This document shows, piece after piece, positions 60,456-64,000 of a stretch of 64,000 nucleotides of DNA (its first letter is position 1; every line of letters starts with the position of its first letter). This stretch comes from Siphonodentalium dalli. Lineage: Eukaryota > Mollusca > Scaphopoda > Gadilida > Siphonodentaliidae. The position numbers and the translations under genes are program-made. Where the stretch lies: assembly GCA_032622095.1 (NCBI GenBank), contig CP136065.1, positions 209,908,151-209,972,150 on the forward strand, in the 5' to 3' direction. The notes below the pieces were generated by a model. The model saw nothing but the letters and a program-made list of their open reading frames with translations, ran no database searches and was not told the origin of the DNA.

Positions 60456-61261
60456 AACATGATTAATATAGTAATTTGCATTTATCTGTGATGAAATGAG
60501 AAATGGTAATTTTTCTAACATTAAATTAAATTAAATAAATTAAGTAAAATACAGTGAAATTATTTTTTTAATTATTGTTTATTACATTTATGCGCACGTT
60601 GGCATCTCTCTGAGTGCATTCTAGTTTGGAACTTGTGATCAGATCTATATCGATAAATACTTGTTCATGGACGATCGATACGTAGATTATATGAACTAAA
60701 TCAATTACCAAAGCCATAGTCATTTTCTGTCGCTTTCAAGTTTTCGCATATATGTGAGATAAACGCTCTTTATTTTACCATATCAGGAATAGATAAACAA
60801 CTTGAATGAACGCTCATTGTTCATAATTTATGCATAAACCAAATTTTCTAACTGCTTTTAAATGTATTTAGCCAATTAATTTTATAATTTGATTTCCGGA
60901 ACCCCGCGTCGATAGAACAAATGCAAGCAGATCTCCTCGAACCAACATGGGGCTCCAAATACTTTTATATGGATTCTGTGTGCCTCACAAATGCCTACTC
61001 AACTCATAGAATTTAGAACAAGTTGCAGCCAGGTTTTTTTATACACCCGTTTGAGTCGTATTGTGTTATTAGTCCGTCCGTTAACATTTCGGTTTCTATA
61101 TCCGATACATCCAGCTTGGATAACGTGTGTTTGATTAGAATGAACGTCGGTATGTGTGTTTCTCAGCCATAAATACATGAACTTCCGTCATATTGTTACA
61201 CGATGTACGACCCTTTCGACTTAGAATTATCCTGCTTTATAAATAACCCTTTGTTTACTAA
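60456..61261. other. AT-rich intergenic region, no gene seen
   Basis: Another copy of the dispersed motif (AAACGCTCTTTATT then CCATATCAGGAATAGA) is at 60758-60803. No open frame with recognisable content. Confidence 0.5.
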
Positions 61262-64000
61262 CTACTTGACTTGAAACGTATTTTATTGTATACAATAATA
61301 CAAAAGGGATCGGGCACAGGTTTTTCCAACTATTGAAGCCCCTCTCCTAATACAAACAATTAAGCATACGCCATTTTACAAGATTCAATTATTTAATTTC
61401 TCATTTCCAATAAATGGCATTTTGAGATTTACAAAATATTGCGCTGGTCCCCCACTCCAGAAATGAATGGGTTTCCAGCGCTAATTCATCAACAATGCGT
61501 CAATATGGCAATCCGAAATACATAAATAATTTAAATATACATATAGCAAAGCTCTGTGAAAACAAATGTATACATTAGTACAACAATGGAAATGGATATA
61601 ATAAAACAAGGGTCGTGTTTTTGTCGATAAGGGTGCCGATAAATTAAATGCTTACCTATTTATTCTGGGTGCTATGTTTATATAAATAGACTATATGTGA
61701 ACCTTAAACAAGGATTTATGCGAGTAAACTGGTAAGCTTATATAGGTAATCGATATATTTTGGTGTATGGGGGATGGTATGTTCTTATACGTGTATACCG
61801 TGTTATTCATGTAAATATTTCATCGTTTAAAATTTCATTTTTTTTCTTTTCTTTTCAAATGAGCACATGACAGAAGTAAGTACTTCATATACTGGCTAGA
61901 GTGTACAATTTGTGGATATTTTAGCCTAAATATATATTAAACTTGTATATTAATAGTTCAAACTTTGGAACGAGTATGATATGTAATTGTATGTCACACA
62001 ACAATAGGATACCTGAGTACCGATAACGAAGTTGCTTTGGATCAGTATCGGTACTGACATTTATAAATTGTGTCAAGAACATTACACATTCCTCGCACGA
62101 CTTGTACCTTGTGGTTGTCAAAGAGTTGTGTCATTTTAAATGTGTTCGGATGACTCCAGTAATATTTCGCAATATACTTAGTACGTACGTCTGTATACGC
62201 TTCGCATTCCAATAGAGCGTGATATTCATCTCCGATGATGTTTTTGTTGCACGAAGTGCATGTTCTTTCGTGTGTAGGGAGACCAGCCCAGTTACCAGTT
62301 TCAATGGGTTTTCGGTGATTTCTAGTACGAAATTTGAGCATTAAAATTGCTTCTGATGTTCTTAGTTTCGCCAAATATGGTTCTTGTCTGAAATAAGGTT
62401 TGATGTCGACATAGAATTTATATTTACCAGACGATTGAATGGTAGTGAACCATTCATGGATATAGTTGTCGTTCAACTGTTCCGTGATGGCATGACTGAA
62501 CAAGTTTAGTGAACCCACACAATGCGAATCCCATATACCGTGTAGACCAATCTCATTCAAAATAGTTGACACATGGTTGATCCATGACGACTTGTTGTTC
62601 ATAATTTTGTCCCGCGGGCCAAATCTACTGCAAAATGTCCAGTAAAGTATAAAGTAGTTGATCTTATCCCGGCTGCCACTAATGAGTTTGGCCCAATAAT
62701 TCAAGATCCGTTGTTTGATTCTGGTCGTAACTGGGTACATTCCTATCTCGCCATAAATTAGTACATTCGGTGTCCCAAAACCCCAGACCTCTGATCCATA
62801 CAACAGGATAGGGATAATTGTTTTGTCGTATATATGTAGCACGCATTTAAGAGACAGGTTCAGACTACGAATTTTGGAAATTAGCGCAAATATTGCTCGT
62901 TTGGCGTGTTGACACCTAATTTTTTTCTCTTCTACAAAGGATCCGTTGCTGGAAAAAGTAACACCATGGTATTTGTAATGAAGTGAGGCTGCAATGGGTT
63001 GGCTATCCAAAGTGAATTTGTCGTCATGTTTCCGTTTTCTACCGAAAATTACTACATTGGTCTTAGCAATATTAATCGTTAGTTTCCATGTCAGACAATA
63101 CGTTGAATAATCGTTTAACATGGCTTGCAGTCCATCTGCATTATCAGACAAGAGCACTGTATCGTCGGCATATAATAGACAAAATAGTTTAAGATAGTTG
63201 ATGCTCGATTGGGTCTTAGAATTAGAAATTTCGATTCCACTTACCCGGTTTGCACTTAAAAAATATTCTAAATCATTGGTGAATATGGAGAACAAAATAG
63301 GGGAGAGATCTGTACCTTGCCGTACACCAAGTTGGCACGGGAATAGCTCAGAATTTTTGCCATTCCAGGTCACACATGACTTAGTATTTTCGTACATATT
63401 TTTTATCACATTCAATATTTTCCCATCGATCCCAATATCGAAAAGCTTCTTCCATAAACCCGCTCTCCATACACGATCGAAAGCTTTCGAAAGGTCTATG
63501 AAAGCACAGAACAAATTTTTCTTCTGTAATTTTACAAGATCTATGAGACAGTTTAGCGAAAATATGTGATCAATAGTGCAATAGTTCTTTCTGAAACCGG
63601 CTTGGTTATGAGATAGCAGTTTGTTATATTCTAGGAAGATCTGAACTCGGTTATTTAGAATTGAAGTAAAGAGCTTTGCAATACAGCTGGTTAGTGTTAT
63701 CGGTCGATAATTTTGAGGATTATTTTGATCTTTCGATTTGAAAAGCGGCTGTATTACCACAATTCCCCATTCGTCTGGACATATGCCTGAATTGAGAATA
63801 ATATTGAAAAATAATCGCAAAGGTTCATTTAATTGGCCCGATGCCATTTTTATGTATTCATTTTTTATATTATCTATCCCACTGGCCTTTCCGAATTGCA
63901 ATCGGCGAATAGCCTTCTCTATCTCGTCTTTTTCGATATCACGGTTCAATTCCGATAACTCTAAATTCACTGAATCTAAACTTATATATGTATCGTCATT
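61262..64000 (-). mobile_element. LINE (non-LTR retrotransposon), cut by the window end
   Basis: Minus-strand element with an open ORF2 segment (62042-64000), about 640 bp of 3' UTR-like DNA, and a 3' end at about 61262-61275 reading TTTCAAGTCAAGTAG. The terminal 100 bp resembles the 3' end of the LINE at 48219, including AAAGGGATCGGGCACAG. The endonuclease region would lie beyond 64000. An alternative is that the last 140 bp is a separate truncated insertion of the other LINE family. Confidence 0.8.
62042..64000 (-). CDS. LINE ORF2 reverse transcriptase, partial at 5' end
   Basis: The frame is open from the window end to a stop at 62042, 652 codons with no interruption. The codon at 63970 is GTG, and ten more codons precede it, so the true start is outside the window. 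Counting from 63970: residues about 155-166 AFIDLSKAFDRV (RT motif A, catalytic Asp), 215-224 GVRQGTDLSP (motif B), 265-270 LLYADD (motif C, catalytic pair), 302-310 AKTNVVIFG (motif D region). The C-terminus holds CTSCNKNIIGDEYHALLEC, a zinc-binding-like end. It copies element RNA at a nicked target in cis. After LLYGSEVWGFG the sequence jumps to TPNVLIYGEIGMYP; related LINEs usually have about 25-30 residues between, so a small in-frame deletion is likely. Otherwise intact, suggesting recent activity. CR1/jockey-like by general pattern, not proven. Confidence 0.88.
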   Translation of the reverse strand, partial: NDDTYISLDSVNLELSELNRDIEKDEIEKAIRRLQFGKASGIDNIKNEYIKMASGQLNEPLRLFFNIILNSGICPDEWGIVVIQPLFKSKDQNNPQNYRPITLTSCIAKLFTSILNNRVQIFLEYNKLLSHNQAGFRKNYCTIDHIFSLNCLIDLVKLQKKNLFCAFIDLSKAFDRVWRAGLWKKLFDIGIDGKILNVIKNMYENTKSCVTWNGKNSELFPCQLGVRQGTDLSPILFSIFTNDLEYFLSANRVSGIEISNSKTQSSINYLKLFCLLYADDTVLLSDNADGLQAMLNDYSTYCLTWKLTINIAKTNVVIFGRKRKHDDKFTLDSQPIAASLHYKYHGVTFSSNGSFVEEKKIRCQHAKRAIFALISKIRSLNLSLKCVLHIYDKTIIPILLYGSEVWGFGTPNVLIYGEIGMYPVTTRIKQRILNYWAKLISGSRDKINYFILYWTFCSRFGPRDKIMNNKSSWINHVSTILNEIGLHGIWDSHCVGSLNLFSHAITEQLNDNYIHEWFTTIQSSGKYKFYVDIKPYFRQEPYLAKLRTSEAILMLKFRTRNHRKPIETGNWAGLPTHERTCTSCNKNIIGDEYHALLECEAYTDVRTKYIAKYYWSHPNTFKMTQLFDNHKVQVVRGMCNVLDTIYKCQYRY

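Noticed and set aside
63198-63569. 123-codon plus-strand frame
   Set aside because: It is antisense to the open LINE reverse transcriptase and has no features of its own.

Overview
The window looks like nuclear DNA of a lophotrochozoan invertebrate, most likely a mollusc and perhaps a bivalve. The evidence is spliceosomal exons with canonical GT/AG signals, several non-LTR retrotransposon remnants whose C-terminal Cys-rich tails are of a kind common in mollusc genomes, and a Helitron-like element built like the bivalve 'pearl' elements (tetranucleotide microsatellite, tandem core repeats, GC hairpin plus CTAG end). This assignment is inference. Gene density is very low; no operons, rRNA, tRNA or CRISPR arrays were seen.

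Layout. 1-4401 is a left flank of mostly noncoding DNA with two inverted-repeat (foldback) structures, one likely internal exon of a secreted Cys-rich (EB/EGF-like) protein on the minus strand (1837-1959, phase 1-1), and a 552-bp MITE with 7-bp target duplications (2823-3374). 4511-47197 is one continuous 42.7-kb satellite array of about 770-780 monomers of roughly 55 bp (53- and 57-bp variants), organised into nearly identical higher-order blocks of about 1.2-2.9 kb. Six copies of the 109-bp sequence that borders the array on the left (4402-4510) lie inside the array, and one isolated degenerate monomer sits in the left flank at 4049-4086. Both suggest that the array grew from, and recombined with, its left border.

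47198-50400 is repeat-rich: hairpin elements built on a CCAATGCATTCTC arm, a 448-bp foldback element, and a decayed minus-strand LINE tail. 50401-51358 holds the best-supported host gene: a two-exon minus-strand gene with CCAAT box, TATA box and initiator at textbook spacing, predicted to encode a 154-residue secreted threonine-rich, mucin-like protein. 51438-54549 contains a minisatellite, a second LINE tail and trinucleotide repeats. 54550-55095 is a second copy of the MITE. 55122-57965 is the Helitron-like element. 58410-60455 holds an 0.83-kb sequence duplicated in direct orientation. 61262-64000 is a minus-strand LINE with an open reverse-transcriptase frame of 652 codons that runs off the window end.

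The host genes are few, small and unrelated in any obvious pathway; the window is essentially a satellite block and its transposon-rich edges. The main points of interest are the capture of boundary sequence into the satellite, the putative seed monomer, and a taxonomically restricted-looking secreted gene near the right edge.
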